Position numbers and translations under genes: made by a program
Shown: positions 10,443 to 20,737 of the stretch, one piece after another
Numbering within the stretch: position 1 is the first letter of the stretch
How the letters are laid out: each line of letters starts with the position of its first letter
The notes under the pieces: generated by a model
What the model was told of the DNA's origin: nothing
The model's database searches: none
The model's input: the letters and a program-made list of their open reading frames with translations, nothing else
Assembly (NCBI GenBank): GCA_033296885.1
Contig: MU864019.1
Span: 17,592-81,591 of the forward strand
Reading direction: 5' to 3'
Source of the DNA: Triangularia verruculosa
Taxonomy: Eukaryota; Ascomycota; Sordariomycetes; Sordariales; Podosporaceae
Length of the DNA: 64,000 bases

Positions 10443-11543
10443 ATGGCTTCTCTCTTCATCCTGCGCCCTTTACGGGTCTCGCTGCCACGATGCGCTTCGC
10501 AGCAGTTCCGTCAGTCGCCCGCCAAAGCCGCGGGCACACGCCGGTCCTTTTCCAGCTATCTTGTGACTCCCCAGGAGCTTTCCGAAGCCCTCAAGAAGGC
10601 CCCTCCTTCGCCCATTTCGTCCGAGCCCCGCGTTATCCCCCTTTGTGCTTCGTGGTTCCTGCCAAATGACCCAGAAAGCCGTAGAGGTATCGATGTCTTC
10701 CGAGAGCAGCGGATTCCAAAAGCCCGGTTCTTTGACCTGGACAAAGTAATCGATAAACATAGCGAATACCCCCACATGCTCCCGAACCCAAAAAGCTTCG
10801 CCGCTGCTATGAGTGAGCTGGGCATCCGGCACGATGATACCGTGGTGGTATACGACAGCAAGGAGTTGGGAATATTCAGTGCTCCGCGTGTTGGCTGGAC
10901 CTTGAAGATTCTTGGCCACCCGAAAGTGCACATTCTCAACAACTTTAGGTTATGGGTGGAACAGGGTTTGCCAACCGAGTCTGGGAATGTTTGGACTGTG
11001 GAGTGCGGCACGTATCCCATCCCAGAAATGGACGAGGCCAAGGTGGCTCACTTTGAGGATGTGCGCGAAGTTGCTCTTGATTACAACAAGGAGGGAGCCG
11101 AGGGAGTCCAGATTCTGGATGCGAGATCATATGGTCGTTGGTCGGGCGAATCACCAGAACCAAGACCGGGGCTTCCTTCGGGCCACATGCCGGGGTCCAT
11201 CAACATCCCCTTTGATGCTGTCCTGGATCCCCAAACCAAGGCGTTCCTCCCTGCGGATAAGCTGAAGGAGGTCTTCCAGAAGAAGGGAGTTGATCCGGCA
11301 AAGCCCATTATCTCCAGCTGCGGGACAGGTGTGACAGCTTGTGTGCTCGAGACAGCTCTGAACGAGGCCCAATACGGTTCCCCAGAGTCAAGGAAGGTTT
11401 ATGACGGTAGCTGGACGTGAGTTTGTTTCTTTCCTTTACCATGATCTGCTAGTCAGACTGCTAATCCTCGTTGCAGAGAATGGGCACAGAGAGTGAAGCC
11501 CTCGGATTCGCTCATCCGCACTGTGGCGCAGAAGAGCGAGTAA
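10443..11543 (+). CDS. Mitochondrial thiosulfate/3-mercaptopyruvate sulfurtransferase (tandem rhodanese)
   Basis: Exons 10443-11416 and 11477-11543 join across a 60-nt intron (GTGAGT...TGCAG) to give 346 residues. The start is an Arg/Ser-rich, acid-free stretch (MASLFILRPLRVSLPRC...RSFSSYLVTPQEL), a typical mitochondrial presequence. Two rhodanese domains follow: the inactive N-terminal one (VIPLCASWFLPND, ARFFDLDKV, DDTVVVYDSKELGIFSAPR, GWTLKILGH) and the catalytic one (VQILDARSYGRWSG, SGHMPGSINIPF, then ISSCGTGVTACVL with the catalytic Cys at about residue 293). The loop CGTGVTA is close to the CGSGVTA of mercaptopyruvate sulfurtransferases and yeast Tum1, so transfer of sulfur from mercaptopyruvate or thiosulfate is expected. 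The family ending YDGSWTEW is completed only by the splice. Confidence 0.93.
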
Positions 11544-12071
11544 ACCAACCTACAACGTAATTACGGTACAAAATCACTACTCATTGGTTCTTATGTTTAT
11601 TTACATGGTCGACACATTATTCAAAGTCAGCTTCTGGGGTCCTGCTTTTCTCCACAGATCCGGCATCCGACACCCGAGTACAAGAGCAAGAGGGGAGCTG
11701 GCCCTGTGTTCTCGAGGTACTGTTAGCCCGCGAGTATTGCGGAGGGAAGGGCAATGTAAGTTTGGAGTCAGGAGCAGCGGTGGTGGCCTGTGGCATTTTA
11801 GGCGTTTGGAGGTGCATGGAGACTGTACAGCACAGAAGCACTTGGTATGCACTTCAAGCAACATGATTACAGCAATGAATCCTATTCTCATGTGCCCTCG
11901 TTCCTCTTTTTCGTTGTATTAACATTTTTTCTCATCAAGAGAACAGGTCAAGTCACCATCGTTCCAGACAAGAGACGGAGAGACTGATTCGCGATCTATT
12001 ATTTCTATGACTTGATATCCAAAAACACTTTTTATTACTTTCTCCACTACTCCTGAACGAGAGACACTACT
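11544..12071. other. Convergent intergenic region
   Basis: This stretch lies between the rhodanese and GMC gene stop codons. No gene was recognised; it holds the two 3' UTRs. Confidence 0.6.
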
Positions 12072-14110
12072 TTACGCAAGACCGTACTCAGCCTTGATCA
12101 AATCAGCGAGTCTCTCACCAGCAGCATACATGGTTCCCAAGGGAGAACCGGCAGTCTGCATGGGCCAAAAGCTGATATCAGCCACTCTGAGGCGCGAGAC
12201 GCCATAGACCTTTTGCTCGCTGTTGACAACACCGCCGAGAGCCTTGGGCAACATGGCTGCGGTGCAGCACTGGTGGGCATTGGAAGGGTTGATCTGGTCA
12301 CGCATGACCTCGGTGATCTCCTCGTCAGTGGTCGCGGCAGCGAAGGGGGGACCCTCGGCAGGACCGAGAACCTGCATGTCCGGGGCGGCGAACAGCTCCC
12401 TGTTCTTGCGGAAGAGGGCGGTGTAGACGGCGAAGTCGACGGGGTCGGTGGCGGTGCGGTGGTCGATGGCGGGGTTAACGAGGGGGTCGGTGGTGACGAT
12501 CTCGACGGTGCCGCGGGAGAGGGGCTTGAGGTGGTACACGAGGGCATTGTCCGAGGTGCCCCAGTGGAGGTTGCCGACGCCGACGTCACCCTCGAACTGG
12601 TTGAGGATGGCCTCGCGCTGGGCGCGGTAGCCGGCGAGGATGGTGGGGTCGACGTCGGAGGGGAGGGAATCGGCGGGGTTGGCAGCGCGGGCGGAGGCAA
12701 TGATGGACTGGTAGTCGGAGGTGGCTTGTTTGAGGGAGAGGGCACCGATGTTGGTGGAGAGGGAGCTGATAATGGTGTAGGCGCCCTTGCGCTCGGTGTC
12801 GTAGAGGGCACGCTGCTCGGCGTTGTATGTGGCGTTGGTCATGAGGGAGGCGGAATTGGGGGTGAGGTTGTTGGTGAAGGAGTAGGGGACGGTGAGGGTG
12901 GGTTGGTCCTGGAGGTTCTGGCCTACACCAGGGAGGTTGGAGACGACCTTGATGCCGAACTTGTCGAGGAGCTTCTTGGGGCCGACACCGGAAAGCTGGA
13001 GGATCTTGGGGGTGTTGATGCCACCAGCAGCCAGAATGATCTCCTTGGAGGCGAAGACGCTTGTGGCCGCTCCGCCGCTGGTGGGGAGGTACTCCACGCC
13101 GATGGCTTTCTTGCAGCTGGGGTCAAAAAGAACCTTGCCGACGATGTGGGAAGCAATGACATGGTAATTGGGACGGGCCTGTTTTACGCGGTCGTGGTGG
13201 TTGACCTTGGCGTAGTTTCGGGTCATAGTATCGACATCAAGCACGGAGGGAATGGGAAAGATGCCTGTATGATGTCGTTAATTTCACTGCGGCGCAAGGA
13301 ATGGTCGAGAGGACTTACCATTCTTGACTCCGGACAAAGGATCAACTGGGGGGAGACCGACGGACTGAGCGGCGTTCCACCAGTTGGCGGCTCCAGGGAA
13401 GAAGTAAGGAGGGTAGGTGTACTTGACAGGGCCGGAGGCGCCGCGGAACGCAGGGTTCCAGGTGATGTTGGCCTCCTGAGCATAAGCAGCATCGGGGGCT
13501 GTGAAGTTCTCGCTCTTCAGGAAGTAGGGCAACATGCTATCCCAGCTCATGGTCAAGCTCACCGAGGAGTTGGCGAAGAACGCGCGGCTGCCAGAGCGTT
13601 GCATGGAGCCCCAGGCGTCATAATCATCCGCGTCGCCTCTGACATAGACCATAGCATTGATGGCACTACCGCCGCCCAGCACCTGGCCGGCGACGGTCCC
13701 GATAACTCTGTTGTTCAGAGCTGTTTGGGGTACAGTCAAGAGGTTTGGCCAGAAGTAATACCATGGCGAGAATGAACCAGGGACCAGAATGCCCTCAAGA
13801 CCGGGGTCGATGGGACCGGCCTCAATGACGAGAACCTTGACTGTGAAGGTATTAGAGAACGAGAGCCGGAGATAAACTAGGACATGGTCAACCCACCATT
13901 GGGGTCCTCAGTTAGACGATCCGCAAGGGTCAAGCCCGCAATACCGCCACCGGCAATGATAAAGTCATAAGTAGCATTCGCATTAAGCTGGCGACGGTTG
14001 ATGATGGTAGCGAGTCGAGGAAGCTTGTTGCCGTACTCACTAGGGGCAGCCAACGTGGAAGGTGCCAGGAGCAGCACGGCTGCGATGACATCGGCTCGGA
14101 GGGACCGCAT
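12072..14110 (-). CDS. Secreted GMC-family FAD oxidoreductase (AA3-like)
   Basis: Three exons (14110-13897, 13840-13319, 13264-12072) encode 642 residues. A signal peptide (MRSLRADVIAAVLLLAPSTLA) precedes the FAD-binding motif YDFIIAGGGIAGLTLADRL; then come VLVIEAG, the GMC signature VLGGGSAINAMVYVRGDADD and the second signature AAGGINTPKILQLSGVGP. The C-terminal substrate domain ends ADLIKAEYGLA. GMC enzymes oxidise alcohols or sugars and pass electrons to oxygen, quinones or, extracellularly, to lytic polysaccharide monooxygenases. The first active-site His is present (NAHQCCTAAM). The second catalytic position, normally His or Asn in a context like PGHPQATVYA, appears to be Ser here (TAGSPLGTMYAAGE), so activity may be altered. 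Introns are 54-56 nt. The exact substrate cannot be read from sequence. Confidence 0.92.
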
Positions 14111-15570
14111 CTTTGTAACAAAATATGGAGGAGAGAAAACAAACAAAGGAGTGACTATGAAATAAGCAAGACTGTTTCAAAGGAGTCTGGGTGTTTTCGC
14201 AGACAGAAGAACCATCTCCGGCCTATCCCAGCATCATGGACTGGGGAATCGTGGGCATTAAGTATGCGAAACCAATGTCACCGCCCTGGAGCTTACCATC
14301 GATACTATAGGGGAACAGCATCTCGAAAGCTTTACCAGATTAGGAGACCAACAGTCTGTTTTTTCACGATGCTGGCGTGGGGTGTATCGGTTTCCGCCGC
14401 CAATCTCGGTAGGTCAAGCCGAGCCTATCGGGAGGCTCGGGTGAGAGCAGCGGGACCTAAACCCGGCAGGCTGTTGCCGAGTTGCGGCGTAGCACGCCCA
14501 TTCGGTGCATGTTCTCTACAGGGCTAGCGGGCTTGGAAAACGTGGTAGAGTCTGGGGTACACGGGCAACCTAGCCGAGGTGGAGATGGAGATGGAGATGG
14601 TGTGATGCGAGCCCTACCCTGTGATGTTCTGGGCTTGACTATTGACATTTCCGGATCATTCCTGGTTGCTGTTAATTTTGATATCGACAGGTTCAAATGG
14701 GGAGTGGATATTTGCTTGGCAATGGGAGTCTTCCGTCGACAGACTGTCGTGGAGTGAGTCTCGTTGACAATGATGCTAATATAGTTATAGTATATGGCTC
14801 ATTTGACGTGCCCCTGAAGCTGCAGATACCAAACCGTCCTATTGGGACCAACGAAATAAACCACGGGTTGCTCATTCACTCCGAACCGACTTGAATCAAT
14901 GGCTTGCAAATATCAAGCACCTACCCGACAGTATTGAAAGTTCGATTACAAGTTACATCTTTCAGAACCCAAATCAGCTCCCAGAAGACGCAGTTCTGTC
15001 TTCAAAGATATGCCGGTGATGGATTGTTGTAAGATAGCTGTGGCTTCAACAACTTGGGCTGTCCTGAATCATTCATTACACTCAGCACGCCGTTGTAGTG
15101 CACAACTGTGCCTCACGGCAACCTGGAAATATACTGATGCACCAATGGACCCTATCTCTCACCCATCCGCACCTGACTCGAGAATCCATGACCACGGTAC
15201 CTACCCATCTCGAGAGGGCCCCTTAATGAGTTTTCTCGAAAACATGTTGGCTCATGAAATCAGTCAACCTACACCTATGATACAAGCCATTGTGGCTTGG
15301 CCGTCTGAATTCTGCTGCGAAATCGGCTGGCCTGGCCAACAACGCAAGCTAGGGCCCGCCTCGGCCGGGGAATCCGGCCCCACCCTGACCACCTCCGGCC
15401 CAAAGACACGCCGTTCGGCCCCGTCCGAAACGCTGTTGGATAGAAAACCTGTTCCTCGAGGCGCCTACATCAGTATGAGATCGCGCCGGTCAGGTTTCGC
15501 CTGGTGGTCACCGCAGTCGCGCACACGAACCAGAACGACATGCTTCCTCTTCTAGAACTCGAAGATAGGA

Positions 15571-15577
15571 TATAAAG
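15571..15577 (+). promoter_or_regulatory. TATA box
   Basis: TATAAAG lies 130 bp before the ATG at 15701, in a good position for the core promoter of the downstream gene. Confidence 0.5.
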
Positions 15578-15604
15578 CCCCCTTTATCAGTCTTCTGTTC
15601 TTCT

Positions 15605-15666
15605 AACTCCAATCTTCGAAAACATAACACAACTCCAATCTTCGAAAACATAACACAACTCCAATC
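15605..15666 (+). repeat. 26-bp direct tandem repeat, about 2.4 copies
   Basis: Units start at 15605, 15631 and (partial, 10 bp) 15657. Complete units are identical and contain TTCGAA. The array lies between the TATA box and the start codon at 15701, so it is probably in the transcribed leader. Confidence 0.85.
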
Positions 15667-15700
15667 ACTACCTGCCAGCACATCTGTACATTATCTCATA

Positions 15701-16564
15701 ATGAAGCCCGCACCCGCCCTCGACGTCCCCGGCCCCGGGTCAATTCTGCCCAACCGGTTCGCCGTCCGCACCGCAGGCGGCTCAGGACTCAAGATCACCG
15801 GCTCCAATTACAAACAACCAATTCACTTCTTATCCAAACACTCCTCCACCCGGGACTCCCTTCGATGTTCCCTACACGAGTCCGCTCACAAAAAAGATAA
15901 CAGCCCAGCCATGGTGTCCGTGCACAAGCACCAACAGCGCAACTCGGGCTGGACCACAACGACCACAATCGGAAACGTAAAGCTCACCAGCACCCCAGCC
16001 CGCGGGCCAGATAACTATCAAATCATCCTCCACCGCAAGGATGGCAACAACGAGTGCATCGACATGCCCCAAACCTCCCACGACGTCAACCAATTTCGCA
16101 TGAGGATGAACGGACGAGAAGAAGTCTTCGAATGGGTCAAGGGCAGTGCCTTCACCCAGGAGCTCAAGACGATCTGCAAGCGCGAGTCCCCTGCCGTGAA
16201 GACGGGGATGCCAAGGGAGAAGGCGGGGAGAGTTGGTATGGGAGGTGGCTACATCCTGGTTAGAGTCACTGGCAGGAGTGTTCAGCCCAGGGGCAAGAAG
16301 GGGGAGGACACGCCGCTGGGATACGACAAATCGGGGCGGGAGATTGTGGCTTCTTGGGCGTATGCAAGGGGATGGGGGTGGGGAGGCCCGGTGTTCTTCT
16401 TTCAGTGGTGGGGAAGCGGAGCCACGGGCGAGCTTGGGGAGGATTTCACTCGTGTGGCGGCGACCACGGGGGCCGCGCTGTATCATGAGGAGGCTTTGAA
16501 GGCGGCCGAGAGACAGCGGCGACAGAACAGCTCCCTGCATAACAACAATAGGCGTAGGCGCTAA
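15701..16564 (+). CDS. Uncharacterised protein, possibly tubby-C-like/LURP-one-like barrel
   Basis: This is a single uninterrupted frame of 287 residues with a TATA box and leader repeat upstream. There is no signal peptide or membrane segment. The middle (~residues 25-150) alternates short strands: GGSGLKITGSNY, PIHFLSKHSS, PAMVSVHKHQ, WTTTTTIGNVKLT, YQIILHRKDG, FRMRMNGREEVFEWVKG. This rhythm recalls the tubby-C-like/LURP-one beta-barrel found in many fungal orphans, but that is only an impression. A Gly/Trp-rich stretch (SWAYARGWGWGGPVFFFQWW) precedes a basic C-terminus ending NNNRRRR. No function can be assigned. Confidence 0.65.
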   Translation: MKPAPALDVPGPGSILPNRFAVRTAGGSGLKITGSNYKQPIHFLSKHSSTRDSLRCSLHESAHKKDNSPAMVSVHKHQQRNSGWTTTTTIGNVKLTSTPARGPDNYQIILHRKDGNNECIDMPQTSHDVNQFRMRMNGREEVFEWVKGSAFTQELKTICKRESPAVKTGMPREKAGRVGMGGGYILVRVTGRSVQPRGKKGEDTPLGYDKSGREIVASWAYARGWGWGGPVFFFQWWGSGATGELGEDFTRVAATTGAALYHEEALKAAERQRRQNSSLHNNNRRRR

Positions 16565-16838
16565 GTGGTTGTTGTACTTATGAGGAGTGTATGGTTGCCC
16601 GGATGCCTGTTGCCGTGTCAAAGGCGTCCTGCTTTCCGTGATAATGGTATAGAGGTTTGGCCTAGGCGCATTTGCTTTTGTTAGAGGCGTTTTGGTGTCC
16701 ACAGGAGCGTATCGCTGTCTGATGTTCTTTCAAATACGCTATCTCTTTTGTCCGATTCTTCTTCTCTCCCCGTGTGCGTGCCTTTAACGGGGCGGCTTAG
16801 AAATGTAGTGGCCGTTGCAAAAAAGACGTTAAAAGTTT

Positions 16839-16947
16839 TAGTCCCGCCGGGGTTTGAACCCGGGTACTCGCATATCATGACCGTTAGCCCTCACAAAGAG
16901 GACTGAATGGTATAAGAGCGAAATCTTAACCACTAGACCACGGGACT
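16839..16947 (-). tRNA. Intron-containing tRNA, anticodon TAT (tRNA-Ile)
   Basis: On the minus strand the acceptor stem AGTCCCG/CGGGACT pairs perfectly over 7 bp. The T arm is CCGGG-TTTGAAC-CCCGG and the D arm GTCT-AGTGGTTA-AGAT. The anticodon loop starts CTTATA, giving anticodon TAT (Ile, AUA codons), with an intron of about 37 nt directly after the base 3' of the anticodon, the standard nuclear position. Position 31-39 of the anticodon stem is a T-T mismatch, so the anticodon assignment is tentative while the tRNA call is firm. Discriminator base is A. Confidence 0.8.
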
Positions 16948-17856
16948 GTTTTCCGTTGATGATGACGTCGATTGGCGGACGTTGGGGATATCACGCCACC
17001 TGGGGTGGTACAGTGGGGGCACACTGCAGGTGAACCATAGGAAGGAAGATGGTAACTTCAAGTCACTTGGAAGCCACGTGGGGCGGACCTCGTCCTATGC
17101 TGTAACTGAGGTAGTCTCCTTGATATTATCCGGTGAAGAGAGCGGTGATAAACGGAATCACAGCACGGAAATAGGATCTGGGACTGTATCTCGAAGGTGG
17201 AAGACGCTTGGCTGTTGACGGGGTCGTCGTCTCTTTCATTGCTTCTGTGGGTACTAAAAGGGGGACCGTCGTTATTGTGAGTCAAAAAGACCAGTTGACT
17301 CATTCGACCTCCACATCTTAGACTGGGTGAGGTGGTATAACGTGGATGATGTACATAGGTACATATCGCTGTTTAGAAAGAATAGCACAGCCCCTGCAGC
17401 TGGAGGTCGGCTCGAGAAAATTCGATACCGGGTAGCAAAACAATTGCCTTTATCATTCTTTGTCTGCACCTGAAGGGTTGTCTCCCAACAATGCATTATG
17501 TTCAACACAAGCCTTTGTGCATATCTAAATAAGGCACAAAGAGACCGTGTCTTTTAGGATCTTTTAAAACCATCCACTCCCCCGTTTCCCGCCTAGCGGT
17601 TTGCTTGTGTTCTCATTTTCTTTTCATTCATTTTCATTCGATTCAACGGTCAGCATTCTACCTTCCGGCAAGGTATTCCAGCATTAGATACAACCAGGTG
17701 AGTAAATACTCCCATCCTGTATCGCCGTTTTTCACAACATCCAAAAGGACCTCCAACAACAGTAAGATCAATCTGCACTCCTTACTACTGACAGAAAGAG
17801 TACAGACCAGAAAAACCAAAAGCAAAGTACCTAGATAGGTACCTGCATTTTCCAAA
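16948..17856. other. Intergenic region
   Basis: No coding signal was recognised. TAGGTACCT at 17836-17844 lies just before the next start codon and matches the palindromic motif repeated elsewhere in the window. Confidence 0.5.
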
Positions 17857-18753
17857 ATGTTCTCCGAAAAACTCACCGAGGAACAACTCCTCTGGGTCCT
17901 CCAGCGCGAGCCCAAACTAGCACTCGCCAGCCAGTTCCCCGTCTGCACCTGCTACCTCTTCTACCAATACTACCAGTGCGGCTGCCCCGACCTTCAAGGT
18001 AAAAGCGCCATCGGCATCTTCGGCCAGCCCCTCCGCTTCCGTCACCCCCATCACTTCCCTTCTCGGTACCACTGCCCCGCCTCCCGCCTCCCACAACTCG
18101 CCCAAGACCTCCTCTACAAGCGCGGCTTCAGGCACAAACACGAATCCCTCATCAGCTGCTCCAACATCCCCGTCGAACTCCCCTTTCCCTGCTACCAGCA
18201 CAGAGAGGCTTGCACTTACACCATCACCAAGAAGGAGCTCGAGAGGCGTCAGTGCTACGTCAGAACAGCAGGTGGAGCGCCAAACTGCAAGGTAACCAAG
18301 ATCAAGCGTAGAGAAAAGGTAAGAAGGGAGGTGGAGTGGTCAGAAAAGCACAAAAGGGCCGTGAGGAAGTTCATAGAGGACAACACGCCCTTACAAAGGT
18401 TTAACGAGCCAAAGATCATCCACGAGAACGACAAGAAATTCGCCAAAACTTGGGACAAAATCGTCGAGCCACCTCTTCACGTTCGGTTTGAGGATCAAGA
18501 CTGGTTTCAAGAGGAGCAGAAGCGATGTTTGCTCAACGATGACGTAGCGAACGGTGCCAGAGTAGCAGATAAGATGTACCCCGAGATTGGGCTTCTTGGA
18601 AGAGGCAAGTATGAACTTGGGGCGTCGGTGCTGAATTTGGCTATGATCACTTCGATAGCAAAGAAGCAGTGGAGCGAGAGGGGCTATCCCTGGGAGCATG
18701 TGCAGAGGTTTGGTAATACTGGCGAAGGTATATTTCATGTGTGGAATATGTAG
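17857..18753 (+). CDS. Orphan Cys-rich fungal protein
   Basis: An uninterrupted frame of 298 residues starts MFSEKLTEEQLLWVLQ. The first ~130 residues are rich in Cys, His and Tyr (FPVCTCYLFYQYYQCGCPD, SRYHCPASRLP, SLISCSNIPVELPFPCYQ), suggesting metal or disulphide-stabilised structure. The middle is strongly charged (VTKIKRREKVRREVEWSEKHKRAVRKF). The C-terminal ~90 residues are mixed with two Trp-containing segments. There is no signal peptide, so the cysteines more likely bind metal in the cytosol or nucleus. The style resembles lineage-specific Sordariales proteins, but I recognise no family. Confidence 0.6.
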   Translation: MFSEKLTEEQLLWVLQREPKLALASQFPVCTCYLFYQYYQCGCPDLQGKSAIGIFGQPLRFRHPHHFPSRYHCPASRLPQLAQDLLYKRGFRHKHESLISCSNIPVELPFPCYQHREACTYTITKKELERRQCYVRTAGGAPNCKVTKIKRREKVRREVEWSEKHKRAVRKFIEDNTPLQRFNEPKIIHENDKKFAKTWDKIVEPPLHVRFEDQDWFQEEQKRCLLNDDVANGARVADKMYPEIGLLGRGKYELGASVLNLAMITSIAKKQWSERGYPWEHVQRFGNTGEGIFHVWNM

Positions 18754-19876
18754 TGATCCTGCGAGCCTTTCGGCCTACCCGTGAGCAGGTCTCCGGTGGT
18801 GAGTCCAGAATAGGCCAGCGTTTGTTTTGAGAAATTACATGCATAGCGCGGTGCAAAGGGCATAGATGTATACAACTCACAGATGGTTATGGACATTTGG
18901 GACACAATAATAATATTAATGCTAATCACCACCCTTTCTCTCAATGTCCCACATACTAAAATTCCGAGCAAAGGAATCTTAAAGAACGTGAGTACGTACA
19001 TTCGGAACAGTTGTTTATACATAAATACACCAGTTATGTCGGAATAAATACGCTCTCAAATTCCTCCATTCAGATAGCACATGTCTCTGAATCAAATGGC
19101 TTGTTCCCCGGAGGTAACCCCTGAAGCCCTCAACTTCGGAGAATTTGCAAATTGATAAAATTTAAAAGATCTGCAATAAATAAACAGTTTTGAGACAAAG
19201 TGTCGGAGGTATGTTCCAACTTGCCTTAAGCCCACTTTTCTCAGAGCATCTTGCTTCTCTACTTACCTGAGTGTGTTGGAGTCCGGAGCTTTTTCGTGAT
19301 TCGTGCGCATCTTCGAGTTTTCTCCAACACTGGGCAACAGTCCATCGCCTCGGACAGCGAACAATGATGCCAAGAGATCATTCATTGCCATCGTGCTGTT
19401 TTATGTTGATGGAAGAAAGGTTGAATCGACGGCCACTGGCGGTTAAATAGATTTCTCCCGGCTGATCCAAGCTCACTTCCCAGAGACTTGGATATTTAGA
19501 AGAACTACTGACTCTGCCGTCAGTGATTGGTGCGCGTGTTACTACTCCGGGCATTGGCAGGTAATACCAGGCCAGATCTGTTTTTCATCTGCAACACCAT
19601 GGACAGCGAAGGTGAGCGAGCATCAAGCGCACCTGTCGCAAACAGTTGTGAAGAACATGTTGGAGAAGCAACACTCAGGGAATATATCAAATGATTAAAC
19701 CCATGTGTTTTGTCTTGAAAGAATCTCCAATTCAGGCACGGCAGATGGAGGCTCTGGGAATCCCAACCTCAAAGAACAAGTATAAAACTCAGCTGTGAAA
19801 TCGGAAAACAAACCTGTCTCAATCTACCACCTTCAACCTACACCAGTAATCTTTGCCAGAAGCCCAGAAGCCCAAA
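18754..19876. other. Intergenic/promoter region of the CE1 feruloyl esterase gene
   Basis: No gene was recognised. GGTTAAA at 19441-19447 matches the GGNTAAA core bound by XlnR/XLR-1-type xylanase regulators, but this short motif is expected by chance. The right end contains the TATA box listed separately. Confidence 0.45.
19781..19786 (+). promoter_or_regulatory. TATA box of the CE1 esterase gene
   Basis: TATAAA (in AAGTATAAAACTC) lies 96 bp upstream of the ATG at 19877. Confidence 0.6.
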
Positions 19877-20737
19877 ATGCCTCGACGATCCAACCTCCTG
19901 GCGGTTCTGTCCCTTTTGGTGGTGGGCTTCCTCAGCTTCGCCATGGCCGAGAGATCCGCCGGCTGCGGCAAGGCCAACACCATTCGAAGCCAACAGTACA
20001 CCATCACCATCAACGGCAAGCAGCGACAGTACATCATGAAGATCCCTGACCGCTACGACAACAACTACGCCCACAAGCTCATCTTCACCTGGCACCAGCT
20101 CGGCGGCAGTGCCCAAAAGATTGTCAACGGCGAGAACATCAACCAAGGCGGCGCCCTTCCGTATTACGGTCTCAACGCTCTCGCCAACAACACCGCCATC
20201 TTCGTCGTGCCTAACGGTCTGAACTCTGGCTGGGGCAATCAAGGCGGAGAAGACGTTACCTTCTTCGATGAGCTTGTCAAGCGAGTCGAGGCTGATCTCT
20301 GCGTGGAAACCACCCTACGCTTCTCAACTGGCTTTAGCTACGGCGGAGCCATGTCTTACGCTCTAGCTTGTGCCAGGCCTACTATGATCCGCGCCGTTGC
20401 TGTTATCTCGGGCAGCCAGCTGAGCGGTTGCAGCGGAGGAAACTCTCCTGTCGCATTCTATGGTCAGCATGGTACTTCCGATTCGGTCCTCAATGTTTCT
20501 GGCGGTAGGCAATTAAGGGATCGGTTCGTGAAGAACAATGGTTGCACACCTGTCTCGCCTGAGCCTCAACCTAACGGACAGAACTCGGTCAAGACGGTAT
20601 ACAAGGGCTGCAGGGAGGGGTATCCTGTCACTTGGGTCATCCATAGCGGTGATCACAACCCCAGCCAGACGAATGCTGGGTCGTCAACGCCCTTTGCGCC
20701 GGGAAATACTTGGGAGTTCTTTTCTCAATTTTCTTAA
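19877..20737 (+). CDS. Secreted feruloyl esterase, CE1 family
   Basis: This intronless gene encodes 286 residues. A signal peptide (SNLLAVLSLLVVGFLSFAMA) is followed by the mature start ERSAGCGKANT. CE1 features include TITINGKQRQYIMKIPDRYD, the oxyanion-side segment LIFTWHQLGGSA, NTAIFVVPNGL, the nucleophile elbow TGFSYGGAMSYALACA (Ser at about residue 154), FYGQHGTSDSVL with the likely Asp, and VIHSGDHNPS with the likely catalytic His. These enzymes free ferulic acid from arabinoxylan and open the polymer to xylanases. No carbohydrate-binding module follows; the chain ends WEFFSQFS. The ATG at 19877 was preferred over an upstream in-frame start because it directly precedes the signal peptide. 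It lies beside DUF1996 and AA9 genes, which supports co-use on plant wall. Confidence 0.93.
   Translation: MPRRSNLLAVLSLLVVGFLSFAMAERSAGCGKANTIRSQQYTITINGKQRQYIMKIPDRYDNNYAHKLIFTWHQLGGSAQKIVNGENINQGGALPYYGLNALANNTAIFVVPNGLNSGWGNQGGEDVTFFDELVKRVEADLCVETTLRFSTGFSYGGAMSYALACARPTMIRAVAVISGSQLSGCSGGNSPVAFYGQHGTSDSVLNVSGGRQLRDRFVKNNGCTPVSPEPQPNGQNSVKTVYKGCREGYPVTWVIHSGDHNPSQTNAGSSTPFAPGNTWEFFSQFS

Larger units (their letters stand above)
14111..15700. other. Long intergenic region between divergent genes
   Basis: No gene was recognised in ~1.6 kb. Open frames within it (for example 15010-15555) lack any conserved feature. The right end holds a TATA box and a 26-bp tandem repeat, listed separately. 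Confidence 0.5.

Noticed and set aside
12213..13775. A 520-residue plus-strand frame opposite the GMC gene
   Set aside because: It is the antisense shadow of the GMC coding sequence, Gly/Val-rich as expected for such shadows, and crosses the GMC introns.
15010..15555. A 181-residue frame upstream of the orphan gene at 15701
   Set aside because: No conserved blocks and unusual Ser/Arg/Pro composition; more likely promoter sequence.
19441..19447. GGTTAAA as a functional XlnR/XLR-1 site
   Set aside because: A single short degenerate motif ~430 bp upstream is expected by chance; noted only as a possibility.
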